Assembly: GCA_963969285.1 (NCBI GenBank) | Contig: OZ017742.1 | Span: 145,394,449 to 145,458,448, forward strand | Source: Odontomyia ornata | Taxonomy: Eukaryota > Arthropoda > Insecta > Diptera > Stratiomyidae | Direction of reading: 5' to 3' | DNA: 64,000 bases | In this document: piece after piece, positions 43,960 through 54,282 of the stretch | Layout: every line of letters begins with the position of its first letter | Position numbering within the stretch: the stretch's first letter is position 1 | Program-made: the position numbers and the translations under genes | Notes under the pieces: generated by a model | Seen by the model: the letters and a program-made list of their open reading frames with translations, nothing else | What the model was told of the DNA's origin: nothing | Database searches by the model: none

Positions 43960-46640
43960 AAATGTTCAGGGTTTAAGATCCAAGCAGAAGGATCTAGCTT
44001 TATCCTCTTCTCTCTCTAACGATGATATAATCTGTATTTCTGAATCTTGGTTGACTGATAATCTATTTGACTCTGAAATTTTTCCTAATCACACAATTAT
44101 TAGGCGTGATTGTGATAGGTCAATCTCTAACAAGTTAAACGGAGGAGGTGTCCTAGTCGCCTACAAGAATACCTTGATTGGCTTCCCTCTAATAAATTAA
44201 CTTTTCACTGCTCTTGTAGAATGTAAAGGGGCAAAAATAGTCATTTCTTCTCCCCTTTCTCTTCTCCCCTTTCTCTTCTTGTCTTTTGCACTTATATACC
44301 TAGCAAGTCTCCTTTTTTGGTCTACAATACTTTCTTCACCGAAATTTCTAGTGTTTTCTTATCGGGCTTTTCAAATTGTCACCTTATTTCATGTGGAGAT
44401 TTTAACCTTCCTAAACTCTCATGGAATGACAATCAGGTTGATTCTGACTCATCTCAAATTTGGCCTTTAATTTGTTCTTTTATGACCATGTGTTCCCTTG
44501 CTTAATTTAATAACTTTCTTAACGTTAATAATCATATTCTTGTCATATTCTATGGTAGTATGGAGCAATCGTTGTTATGCTCGCCTCCAGTTCATTTCCG
44601 TATCTCTCTCCTGATCTCCATCATCCCCCCTTACGCTTTGAAATTTCCTATACTGCTTCTGTCCGTTATCGTCGGAAAGAACGTCAGCGATATAACTTTT
44701 ATAAAACTAATTATGAGCAACTTTACGAAAAAATTCGCTCTGTCGATTGATCCTCCTTCTTTTGCGGTCTTGACTCGGATACTTGTTGTAACACTTTCTA
44801 TGATTTCTTAAAAGCTGCTATTTCTAACACGACTCCACTTGTCAGTATAAAAAACTCTCCTGACTGTCCCTGGTTAACTCTCGATGTGAGGTGAGCTTTG
44901 CTAGCTAAAGATCGCCCTCATCAACGTTTTTCACGTGACAGATCCCCTAAGTCACGGACAGATTTTTGTCATCTGAGGTCGGTAGCTAAGAAAAAGATGC
45001 AGATCTCTAAAACTTCTTATTTTCGTAGTATTGAAGGCTCTTTAAACTCAAATCATTCAAAAACTTTTTGGAATATATACGCTCTCTTAAATCTTCTTCC
45101 AGTTTCCGGTCCTCGCTTCACTTAAACGGCTGCATAGCAACTTCACCTTTCGAGATTTGTGAACTTTTTAGAATTCAGTTTTCTTCTACTTTCAATGCTA
45201 CTCTCAGCAGTAGCCCTTCGTTCCCAATCGTACAAGGGCCACGTGCATTCCCTTTTACTTACTATCGAGAAGATGTTATGAAGCTTATTTTAGAACTTGA
45301 TGACTCTGCTAGTGCAGGTCCCAATGGTATTCCTAATTATTTCGTGAAATCATTAGCTACTTCTATTTGCATCCCCCTTTCCTTTCTCTTCAATTCTAGC
45401 TTATCTTTAGGCTCTTTTCCTTTGTGTTGGAAAAGATCCTATGTTACTCCTATTTTTAAAAAAGGTAGTACCTCAGACGTTGCCAACTATCGGCCTATCT
45501 CCTTTTTACTCTGTTTCTCCAAACTACTGGGGAAAATCGTGTACTTGCACCTTTCTTCAGTTACTCATGAGTTGTTCGTTCCTGAACAACATAGTTTTAT
45601 CAAAGGACGATCGACTTTAAAAAATTTGCTAGAACTTATGACCGTTACTTCAAAAGCCATAGAGGACCACTTACAAGTCGAAAATTTGTATTTGAATTTC
45701 TCTAAAATCAAAATATTTTGTTCAGCAAACTTAAATTTCTTAACGTTCCTGATTATTTGCTCCACTGGTTATCCTCTTACTTATTCAACCGTGTCAGTCA
45801 GGTATCTTTTCAAGGCTGTCTTTCTACTCCCTTTGATCCGTCTTCTGGTGTTCCTCAAAGATCCATCCCGGGGGCCACTATTGTTCACTCTGTTTATAAA
45901 TGACTTACCATCCATTGTCATCAACTCCTCCTGCCTTCTTTATACAGATGACGTCAAAATTTTCAAAGTAGTGTCGTCATTCGATGACTGTACTTTGCTT
46001 CAAGATGATTTTCTAATAACCCTTGCCCTATTAGCTTTCAATTTAAGTTAAATAATTCGTACCTATGTACGGCGACACACTTCAGGTACTTGGGTGTCAC
46101 TTTCGACTCTGAATTAAAGTTCAAAGTTCATATTTCTGAAGTTACTTCTAATGTCTCTCGCATTTCTGGCTTGATATTAAGAAATTCCTATATTTTTTCC
46201 GATCCTTTGTCGTGTGTTAAATGATATTCTAGTTTGAGTACTATTCGCCAGTTTGGTCGCCTCATTCGAAGTGTTTGAAGTTCACGCTAGAAGCTGTACA
46301 AAAAAGATTTACCAGGATCCCCTTCCTGAAATTCCAGATTCCCTACATTTTTTATAAATCACGCTTAGCTATCCTCAATATTCCTTCGCTGGAAATGCAT
46401 CGACACTACCTTGATGAATGTTTCCTTTAGAGGCTTTGCCGTGGTTAGCTCAATACTCGCCTTGTCAACCAGATTCCTGTGAGGCGGGTTATGCGTTCTA
46501 CAAGATGGTCGAATATCTTTGATGTTCCATTTGCACGTAGTTTGGTGTATTTTCACTCACCCATGCTCAGATTACCTCGTACCATGATGGCCTTCAGCTT
46601 AGACCCTTCCCCCTTTCGTATTTATATAAAAGATTTGTCA
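43960..46640 (+). pseudogene. LINE B2 ORF2: endonuclease and reverse transcriptase
   Basis: The endonuclease starts VQGLRSKQKDLALSSSLSND, has ICISESWLTDNLFDSEIFPN with the catalytic Glu and GGGVLVAYKN; later parts are broken. 45068-46051 holds the RT: LELDDSASAGPNGIPNYFVK, CWKRSYVTPIFKKGSTSDVA, NYRPISFLLCFSKLLGKIVY, HSFIKGRSTLKNLLEL and LYTDDVKIF (motif C as YTDD). Motif A reads LYLNFSKIKIF, so its Asp is lost; the GVPQ block falls in another frame. C-terminal traces run to about 46640. Confidence 0.75.
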
Positions 46641-46703
46641 ACTGTCTTCTTCTCAGCTCTCAGCAGTTTTTCTTATTTATTTTCTACTGGTTTTTGCATT
46701 TTT

Positions 46704-48386
46704 AGGGTATTGTAAAATTATTTTTCAATACCCTACTAGTTTCGTGTCCTGTCTGTCCGTCTGTTCGTCCGCCCGTCCGTCCGTCCGTCCGTGTGTCACA
46801 CCACTTTTTCTCGCAAACTACATAAGCTAGAAACATAAGATTTTGTAGGTGGGTGCAAAGTGACGCCCTCTTCAAAGTTTCATCAAATATAAGGTCTTTA
46901 AGGGGGGTCTCCCCATATAGGGGAGTTGCCCCTGAAAAAAAGTTTTCATTGCATGTAGGCAATGTGAGTATAAAATGAAAGGTCTTAATGAGTACTTTTC
47001 AAAACAGGTCTTAAAATGGCAAATTTTGCTTTTAGAGGTGCAGGGGAAGGGAAAATGTACGAAAATTTTGTGTCCCCCCCCTCGCGATTGGACACCTTTG
47101 AACCGAAAAATCTGAAAAAAATCATGAATTCAGGCTTTTATGAGTACAAAAATAACAAATACATGAGGAATCGAAATTCCCTCAACTTTGTTAGTAATAG
47201 TATGATTTATCGATTTTGTGTTTTCTTGAATAAAATCTTAACGGTACCTTTAAATTTAATAAAATTCAGTGCACAGATGACCATCAATAAGGTTAATCTG
47301 TCCTGAAAGTTTCATAAAGATCGAATGGTATTTAATGAAGTTATAGCGACTTGAATTTTCCAGTATTACTATGGAACAATATGCGCTGTATTACTATGGA
47401 AACATATGGCTATGGAACAATATGCGCTTTTTACCGACTCAGATACTACAGCTTTGCTAGGATTTGCATGAACGTTTCAGGAATGATAGGTAGCATGAAT
47501 TTCTTTGGGAATTGGCTCAGCTAGTGGTATTAGTAATCGTAAAGCAAAATAGTGGCTGTTTGAAATGCGAAGATTGAATAATTTTGAGTTATTTTGCCCC
47601 AACTTCAACGTTTAAGGTGCATGCTTTTAACATTTGATTCAATTTAATGAATGACTGAAGATGAGTACTTAGAACTAATACTCAGAAGCGAAACAGGTCG
47701 TGGAGTGAGGAGAGAGCTGCTAACAGGAGGGCTTTGTAACCATTCTAGGATTCGAAAAATAGGCCATGAATCGATAATTACAGTACAGGGGAGTGGCCGC
47801 TGAAAAAAAAAATTTCATCAAAGTTAGCCAATATGAATATTCAATGAAAGTTCTTTATATGAGCTTTTCAAAACAGTACTTAAACTGACAATTTTTCCTT
47901 CACAAGGGCAAAAAATACCCTAGAAGTAGAAATTCGATCAACTTTGTTAATAATAGTACATTTTATAAATTTAGTTTTTTGTCTATAAAATTAAGATGGG
48001 ACCCTTAAATTTCCCAAATTTTATAATTTAAGTTTTCTGAAAGTAATTGTATCTGGTTCGAAAATTGCACAATAATTGAACATTAACACGTGATACTAGG
48101 GAGATACACGTTTGCAACGGACCTAGACACTACAAATATGTAAGAATTTGGATAAAAAATTTAGAAATGGTTTGTGATATCCATGTACTATCATGACTAA
48201 TCAAGCGAGGGGGCAAACCACTTGAAACAAAATGGTGGTAAGCTTAAAATCATAATAACCATAATAATTTTTCGAACTCAATTTATAGAATCTATATACT
48301 AGTCAAATTTATGCGTTTATGTATATGCAGAATAATTGTTTTACAATACCCTTCTGGCAGGAGCATCCTCCGGCTACTTCAACTTG
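46704..48386 (-). repeat. HP1 copy H (complete ends)
   Basis: Reverse, 1,683 bp. The terminal palindrome has 10-bp arms at 46703-46712 and 46726-46735 (TAGGGTATTG). A GTCC/GTCTG microsatellite lies at 46750-46795. The internal inverted end is near 47690-47745. The end motif ACAATACCC is at 48343-48351, and the 5' end (CAAGTTG on the minus strand) at 48386. It sits in a T-run of the LINE B2 3' UTR. It is very similar throughout to copy I. Confidence 0.9.
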
Positions 48387-48507
48387 TTTTGATTGCTTTT
48401 ATCTTTCTTTTTGCATGCTATTATTTAATTCATTTTGCTGTACTATTATTTTGTCTATTTTGTTATTGGAATTTTTTCGGTTAAATATAAATAAATAAAT
48501 AAATAAT

Positions 48508-48743
48508 AGGCCCATATCTCTTCAACATATTCACCTCTAACGTCCCGGGCATAAGGACCCCATAAAAACGTTAGTCCTCGACCAAGAGGTATCCGTGATT
48601 CTAAAATTAAGCTGAATGGGCAGATGGTGCACTGCTCTAGGCAAACGAAATACTTTGGGGAAGTTTTTCATAGGAAGGCTACCTTTAGGGCTTGCGTTGA
48701 CAATGTTTTGAAAAAAACAACGTATGTGTTCCATTTGCGTATA
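48508..48743 (+). pseudogene. LINE A2, second fragment (RT end)
   Basis: It resumes with GPYLFNIFTSNVPGI and later MVHCSRQTKYFGEVFHRKAT and NVLKKTTYVFHL, matching LINE A1 (MVHCPRQTKYLGVVFDLKAK). It ends where the R1-type LINE begins; the remainder is at 53690-54282. Confidence 0.75.
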
Positions 48744-48745
48744 CA

Positions 48746-48970
48746 CTCTTGGAGGCTAGCATTCTTTGGGGAGTCCCGCCCCCACGTACCCGAGGAAACT
48801 CCGCAGGGGGAATGCCGGTCGACAAGACCACTCTTGGAGGCTGGCATTCTTTGGGGAGTTCCGCCCCCACGTACCCGAGGAAATTCCCGCAGGGAGAAAG
48901 CCGGTCGACAAGAACATTCTTGGAGGCTAGCATTCTTTGGGGAGTGCCGCCCCCACGGACCCGAGGATAT
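48746..48970 (+). repeat. Tandem repeat, 85-86 bp unit, about 2.6 copies, in the R1 5' UTR
   Basis: Units start at about 48746, 48831 and 48917 with CTCTTGGAGGCTAGCATTCT. Each contains TTTGGGGAGT, CGCCCCCACG and CCCGAGGA; the first two also contain GCCGGTCGACAAGA. The third unit is cut short near 48970. Confidence 0.9.
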
Positions 48971-49311
48971 GGGGGTGCCGTGAGGTTCCCTCCTGGGATG
49001 ACAGGTAACGACTCTTATTGTATCTGGACTACGCTTTGGACAACGAACTGGAATTGACGCTTTGGGCTGGCGGATGTGATGGTTTGGACCTAGTTGCTTT
49101 GCACAGTAGCGCCGAGGTGAAACTCGTGTGTGAACGGCTCCAATTCGACTATCATACCGTCTCCGTCCTGGTAAAACCTTGGCAGGCCTCGAAGTACGTT
49201 CGAAGTTCGCACCATTGGGTTGGTAGTGTAGGTTCGGTTGAGACGGACTCCCGATTAGCACTGGTCTGGCTCTGAGCACTTGTCCCCATAAGGGCTTGTG
49301 CCAACCCTCGC

Positions 49312-51072
49312 ATGGCCTCCCTGCTCTGCAAAGATAACCATGGGACCAAAAAGGCGACTACACACACGAACGGAGATAGCGGCTCCGAGGGGGGACCCAA
49401 TAAAATGGAGCAAGCAAAATCAACAGATCAAAAACATCCAACAAATGAAACCACAAGTAAACAGGACGCTAGCACGGAGAACCCTTCTACGCAAAAACCG
49501 CTGTTGGCAAGAACACCGATAAAACAAGTCACCGATTGCGGGGGGAGGCAGCAAACCACAGAAACACTGTCAAAGTCAACATCACAGGTTAAATCATCGG
49601 AGACAGACCACAGACGGACTAACGAACGAAAGAAGGCAGAGTGAGTTGTGCAACCTGGCATCATTGCGGCCTTTGGGCGCTGTAGAAGGGCTATGCGCAC
49701 CCCGGAGCGCCCAGTGCAAGACGTACACGATTCGGATCAAGCTGCGACACCAACAGAGGCCAGTGTCAGACTGGGGGAGGGAGAAGTTTTGCCGTGGGCC
49801 GACGCCACTTCAAACGCGACCCAAGCGATAGAAGCAAAAGGGCTAGGAAACGGGGGCCTCTCCCAAGAGGTGGCGCCAAATAACACCATCGCCCTTGACC
49901 GCGCCGAAGAGGAGCGGCTTACTCGGAAAGCGGGGAATATCGTCAAACAACTGAGGGATGCCTGCAAAGTGCAGAAAAACATAGGCAAGAGTGTCAAGAA
50001 TGGCATTCATGAACTGGAGGAGCTTTTTGGCCGCATAACGCACTACAGGCGGAGGTGGCTTGCAACCGAAAAGCACCAAAAAGATACGCTCTCCCTTGAA
50101 GCATCAGTGGGTCCTAGCAGCAGCAAAAGAATGGCCGGTAGCCCAATTGAAGGCGACCGTGAGAAAAGGAGGAAGGACGAGACCATAAACGAAGTTGACA
50201 CTCCAGGCGAGGAGTTTCATGTGGTGCGAAACAAGGCAGCGAAAAAAGCGGCCAAAAAGCTACTCCTAGAAAAAACAGACAAAGAGCTCAACCACGAAAA
50301 GAACAAAGAACCCCCCGATATACCGCAGAAAATAAAAAGAAAACCACGGCGCAAACCCTTGCGAGAGGCACTGCTTATTAAACCCACTAAGGGCCGAACC
50401 TACGCAGATGTCCTCCGTTAAATTAAAGGAACGGTCAAGCCAGACGACACCAAAATTGCCATTAAAGCAGTTCGACCAACCCGGACCGGTAGCTTGCTGG
50501 TGGGATTCGGGCCAGAGGCCACAAACAAAGATGCATTCCGTGACGCGGTTCAAAAGGTTCTTGGAGATGCGGCAACGGTTGCCTCGCTCGAACCAATGGC
50601 CAACCTGGAAATCAGGGACCTCGACTGCGTCACGGACAAAGCTGAAGTAGAGGATGCCATCAGGAGGGAGTTCCTCAGCTTAAGTGAAGTCAAGGCAAGA
50701 TTGACACGTGTAAACACAAGGGGGCAACGCATGGCTATTGTCGAACTAGCTGATAAAGACGCCCAGCAAATTCTGGCGAAGGGCAAAATTAAGATAGGTT
50801 GGGTGATCTGCAGGATACGGAGAAGAGCGATCCCTATCCGCTGCTTCAGATGCTTCGAATACGGACACTCCGCGTATGGCTGTAGGGGACCCGACAGGAG
50901 ATCTCTGTGCTACAAATGTGGTGAAACGGGGCACAAAAGGAAGGAGTGCATGAACGAGGCAAAATGCAAGGATGCTAAGCTAGCACCCCGCGACCTCAAA
51001 CATGAGCCGGGGACAGGGAGATGCCGGGTTTTCAAGGAGGCCCTAACTAAAGCCAAATCGATACTCAAATGA
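49312..51072 (+). pseudogene. R1-clade LINE ORF1 (Gag-like, CCHC zinc knuckles)
   Basis: The frame is continuous from ATG 49312 to TGA 51070-51072 except for two in-frame stops, TGA at 49642-49644 and TAA at 50419-50421. About 586 codons. The first half is hydrophilic and rich in Lys, Glu and Thr. The second half carries the pre-knuckle domain (TKIAIKAVRPTRTGSLLVGF) and zinc knuckles CFRCFEYGHSAYGC and CYKCGETGHKRKEC near 50845-50950. It would bind element RNA. The last codon overlaps the ORF2 start as ATGA. With only two point lesions the copy looks fairly young. Confidence 0.85.
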
Positions 51073-52082
51073 TCCGTATCCTGCAGGTCAATTTGCACCG
51101 AAGCACAAACGCCCAGGACCTACTTGAGCAGTTTGCGAGGGATAAGAAAGCTGACCTCCTGTTGCTGAGCGAGCAACATCATGACAAGGACTCGCAAGCG
51201 TGGTACCCTGACAAATCTGGTACCTCGGCCATCTGGGTTCGAGACAGCGCCCGCCTTCAGGTGCAGGGCCACGGACGCGGGGATGGTTTTGTGTGGGTGC
51301 GGTGTTCAGGGATAACATATTTCAGTGTTTATCTGACGCCCAACGAGGCAATGCGATCTTTTCGAACCATACTCGATGCCCTGGAGGACGCTGTCTCAAA
51401 CACAGAGGGCCACATGCTGGTCGGGGGAGACTTCAACGCTAGAGCCATTGAATGGTGTATGCCACAATCCGACCCAAGGGGAAAGCAAATCTTGGACATG
51501 GCGGCCAGAACAGCGCTTTTGGTCCTAAATACTGGTAACACCCCTACTTTCCGCCGCTGGGGTTGCGTAGGAACCATACCCGATGTGACACTCGCTTCGG
51601 AGTCCCTGGTACCTAGAGTACACAACTGGCGAGTACTAGAGGACTACTCGGCTAGTGATCACCAGTATATAGCTGTTGAGATTCACGACGGTGCCACTCT
51701 GCGTGCATATGCCCAAACTTCAATCCTCAGATGGAGGACTGGGAGGATGGACGTTGAGAGGTTCGCTGACGCGCTTACGGCAGGCGCACCATTGCTGGGA
51801 GCTCCACCAGGGAGTGGAGAGCCTACAGCCAAGGACTTGGTGGACTCAACTATGAGTACCATCATAGCTGCTTGCGAGTCTTCCATGCCCCGTCGGAGAC
51901 CCCGACATGGTAAGCCTCTAGTATACTGGTGGTCAAACGAGATCGCCGAACAAAGAAGCGAGTGTCACAAACTTCGGCGAGAGGCCCAGCGGGTGCGAAC
52001 ATGGGAGGAGGCAGAAAATATCTTCGCAGGCTTATTAACAAGAGCAAGGCCCGATGCTGGCAAGACCTCGTGGACGATGTAA
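51069..52082 (+). pseudogene. R1-clade LINE ORF2: endonuclease domain
   Basis: It begins MIRILQVNLHRSTNAQDLLE, then has LLLSEQHHDKDSQAWYPDKS (catalytic Glu in LSEQ), VGGDFNARAIEWCMPQSDPR, GTIPDVTLASESLV and DYSASDHQYIAVEI, where SDH is the catalytic end motif. A linker with YWWSNEIAEQRSECHKLRRE follows, the R1-clade signature. The frame is lost at 52013 in GCAGAAAATATC; the true continuation (KYLRRLINKSKARCWQDLVD) is in another frame. Confidence 0.85.
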
Positions 52083-52328
52083 ATAGGGATCCGTGGGGCT
52101 TTGGCTACAAGCTGGTCATGGGAAAACTTGGTGCCCTACGGAAGCCTTGCTACCCCATGTATGATGCTAGCAGCATACAGGTCCGGCAGGAAATATCTTC
52201 GCAGGCTTATTAACAAGAGCAAGGCCCGATGCTGGCAAGACCTCGTGGACGATGTAAACAGGGATCCGTGGGGCCTTGGCTACAAGCTGGTCATGGGAAA
52301 ACTTGGTGCCCTACGGAAGCCTTGCTAC
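52016..52328 (+). repeat. Partial tandem duplication (175-bp period) at the RT deletion site
   Basis: AAATATCTTCGCAGGCTTAT occurs at 52016 and again at 52191. About 138 bp are repeated with few changes, including GGATCCGTGGGGC. The second copy joins directly at CTTGCTAC to RT sequence near the YADD box, skipping the RT core. Confidence 0.9.
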
Positions 52329-52330
52329 TG

Positions 52331-53495
52331 AGACTTGAGATGCCAGATGAGTCACGCTTGGTCGGCTATGCGGATGATGTTGCGGCTCTGGTCGCCGGAC
52401 GCACCGTTGAACAAGCGCAACTTAGGCTAGGTATGCTAATGCGCCGAGTGAGGGACTCGATGACTGCTCGCGGGCTCAGTTTAGCACTGGAGAAAACCGA
52501 AGTTGTCATCTTGACAAAAAAGAGAATCCGTAGAGTAAGGGTGATCAGTATTGGAGATGTACAAATCGAATCGAAGCCAGCGGTGAAGTACCTGGGGCTA
52601 CTGATCGACTCAAAGATGAGTTTCTCTGAGCAAATCAGGGCAACGGCTGAGAAGGCTGCTTCGGGAATATCGGCCCTGGGTCGACTTATGGCCAACGTAG
52701 GGGGACCCAGCCCATCAAGAAGACGCCTCTGGATGAGTGCTGTAGGGTCAGTGCTACTGTACGGAGCAGAGGTATGGGGCGATGCTCTCAGCAAGGAGGT
52801 ATACCGAAAACGATTGGCACAGGTACAGAGAAGAGGAGCACTGAGAATTGCATCTTCGTATCCAACAGTCTCCGACTCGGCGGTGAGAGGGATTGCAGGC
52901 GTGATACCTGTCGCCCTCCTTGCTAGAGAGCGCCACGCTATTTACCTGCACCGAAACGAGGATGCGAGGGAGATGGTTGTCCGCGAGGAGAGACAACGCT
53001 CGCTCAACGATTGGCAGCAGTCTTGGAGGAATTGCACGAAGGGAAGGTGGACTGCGCGCCTCATCCCGAATGTGAGACCGTGGCTAAATCGAAAGCATGG
53101 TGAGACTGACTTCTATCTGACCCAGCTTTTGAGCGGGCAGTTCAGTCTTACCTGCACAGTCTTACCTGCACAAGATCGGCAAGTCACGGTCTCCCGATTG
53201 TCGGTTTTGCCCAGAAGAGGAGGACAATGCCTGTCACACATTTTTTGCGTGTACCAAATGGGCCAGGCTGCGAAGGGAACTCTACAGGGAGACGGGAGAG
53301 CTCACCCCAGATAATATAGTTGCGGTGATGCTCGAATCGGTTGACAAATGGAACCAGGTGGCACATTATGCTCGGGCAGTCCTAAAAGATAAAAGGGACT
53401 CGCAGCAGCCGGAGGTGCTGGGGCTGGGTGATCGCTCTTCTGGCAATTCCTCTTCCCCTCTCCCCTCCCGCTGGGAAAGGGACTCCCCAGCTTGA
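52331..53495 (+). pseudogene. R1-clade LINE ORF2: end of RT and C-terminal CCHC domain
   Basis: It starts at RLEMPDESRLVGYADDVAAL (motif C). It continues with GLSLALEKTEVVILTKKRIR, KYLGLLIDSKMSFSEQIRAT and LYGAEVWGDALSKEVYRKRL. A 14-bp duplication at 53144-53171 shifts the frame. In the restored register CRFCPEEEDNACHTFFAC, the C-terminal CCHC motif of R1-type LINEs, is readable near 53210-53260, and the protein ends SRWERDSPA near 53490. Confidence 0.85.
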
Positions 53496-53689
53496 AGGCG
53501 CCCCACGGCGTAACGAAACGAGACCTGGCCCGAAGTAATGTGTCAAACGGTTCCAGGCTAGGTTCTCAGATTGACAGGGGAGGTGTTTAGTGGGTAATCC
53601 AAGGGTATCCTCCATGGGAGTCCCACACTGCCAGACTCGGCGGGCATAAATGCCTTCACCTCCCTACCACAACAACAAAAAAAAAAAAA

Positions 53690-54282
53690 CCTGTTTTCTA
53701 GAAATAGTCACCAGTGATCAAGTGAGTCAAGGTTTTGACGTATTAAACCCTGATTCATCCGATCATCACATGTGGGTGATGATCTGCAAAGGAGCTCTCA
53801 AAATAAAATGGGGCAAGATAGGATTAATTGAGCAATAATCGTTCGGGCTTTTACAGGCCTATATAAAAGGTGGGACGTACGACCATACCCCGACGAGGCA
53901 CTGTACCGGGAGGCAGCGATGGAGCCTATCAAATTGTATGAGGAAAAGCTAGTGGAATCAGCAATGAGCAGAGTCATGGAACACAAGGTGGAAGTAGTCA
54001 GAGCAAAGACTGATAAACATTCACTGGATGCAGCTAACCAGTAGTTTTAAGATAGTTTTAAGCAAAAAGTGTACTTAACGAACTTCAAACCTCAATTTTT
54101 TAAATAATCTATTAATATCCGGGTCACAAGATTATAAAATTCTGTTTTTATCGTGAAAATTAATATTACAAGCTAAAGTAAAGTGAATGATTATTGAACT
54201 TCGGGAAAAGCCCTAAAGCACAATTCGTAAAAATATTGTGAGGCTAAGTTATTTATAAATTGTAAATATTTAAAGCTTGAAA
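53690..54282 (+). pseudogene. LINE A2, third fragment (ORF2 C-terminus and 3' UTR)
   Basis: It resumes after the R1 poly(A) with CTGTTTTCTAGAAATAG and SQGFDVLNPDSSDHHM, and has KIKWGKIGLIEQ (LINE A1: KTKWGKIGLVE). Its C-terminal part and 3' UTR match 38165-38640 in reverse. It ends at about 54265-54282 with AT-rich tail sequence next to HP1 copy I. Confidence 0.75.

Larger units (their letters stand above)
43229..48507 (+). mobile_element. LINE B2, older copy of the LINE B family, split by HP1 copy H
   Basis: Plus strand. ORF1 is at 43281-43860, the ORF2 endonuclease at 43960-44800, RT at 44900-46480, and the 3' UTR at 46640-46702 and, after HP1 copy H (46703-48386), at 48387-48482. The tail at 48483-48507 is ATAAATAAATAAATAAATAA. 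The family assignment rests on the shared RT sequence with LINE B1 and the similar AT-tetranucleotide tail. It is inserted in LINE A2, which continues on both sides. Confidence 0.75.
48744..53689 (+). mobile_element. R1-clade LINE (copy 1), inserted in LINE A2
   Basis: Plus strand. It has a 5' UTR with tandem repeats (48746-48970), ORF1 at 49312-51072, ORF2 at 51069-53495 with the RT core deleted, a 3' UTR at 53496-53677 and a poly(A) of 13 bases ending at 53689. LINE A sequence continues directly on both sides. The GC content is clearly higher than in neighbouring DNA. Sequence-specific rDNA insertion, typical of R1 itself, does not apply here. Confidence 0.85.

Noticed and set aside
48668..49279. 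Minus-strand 203-codon open frame across the tandem repeat
   Set aside because: It spans the GC-rich R1 5' UTR repeats antisense to the LINE and has no recognised domain; the repeat unit simply lacks stops in that phase.
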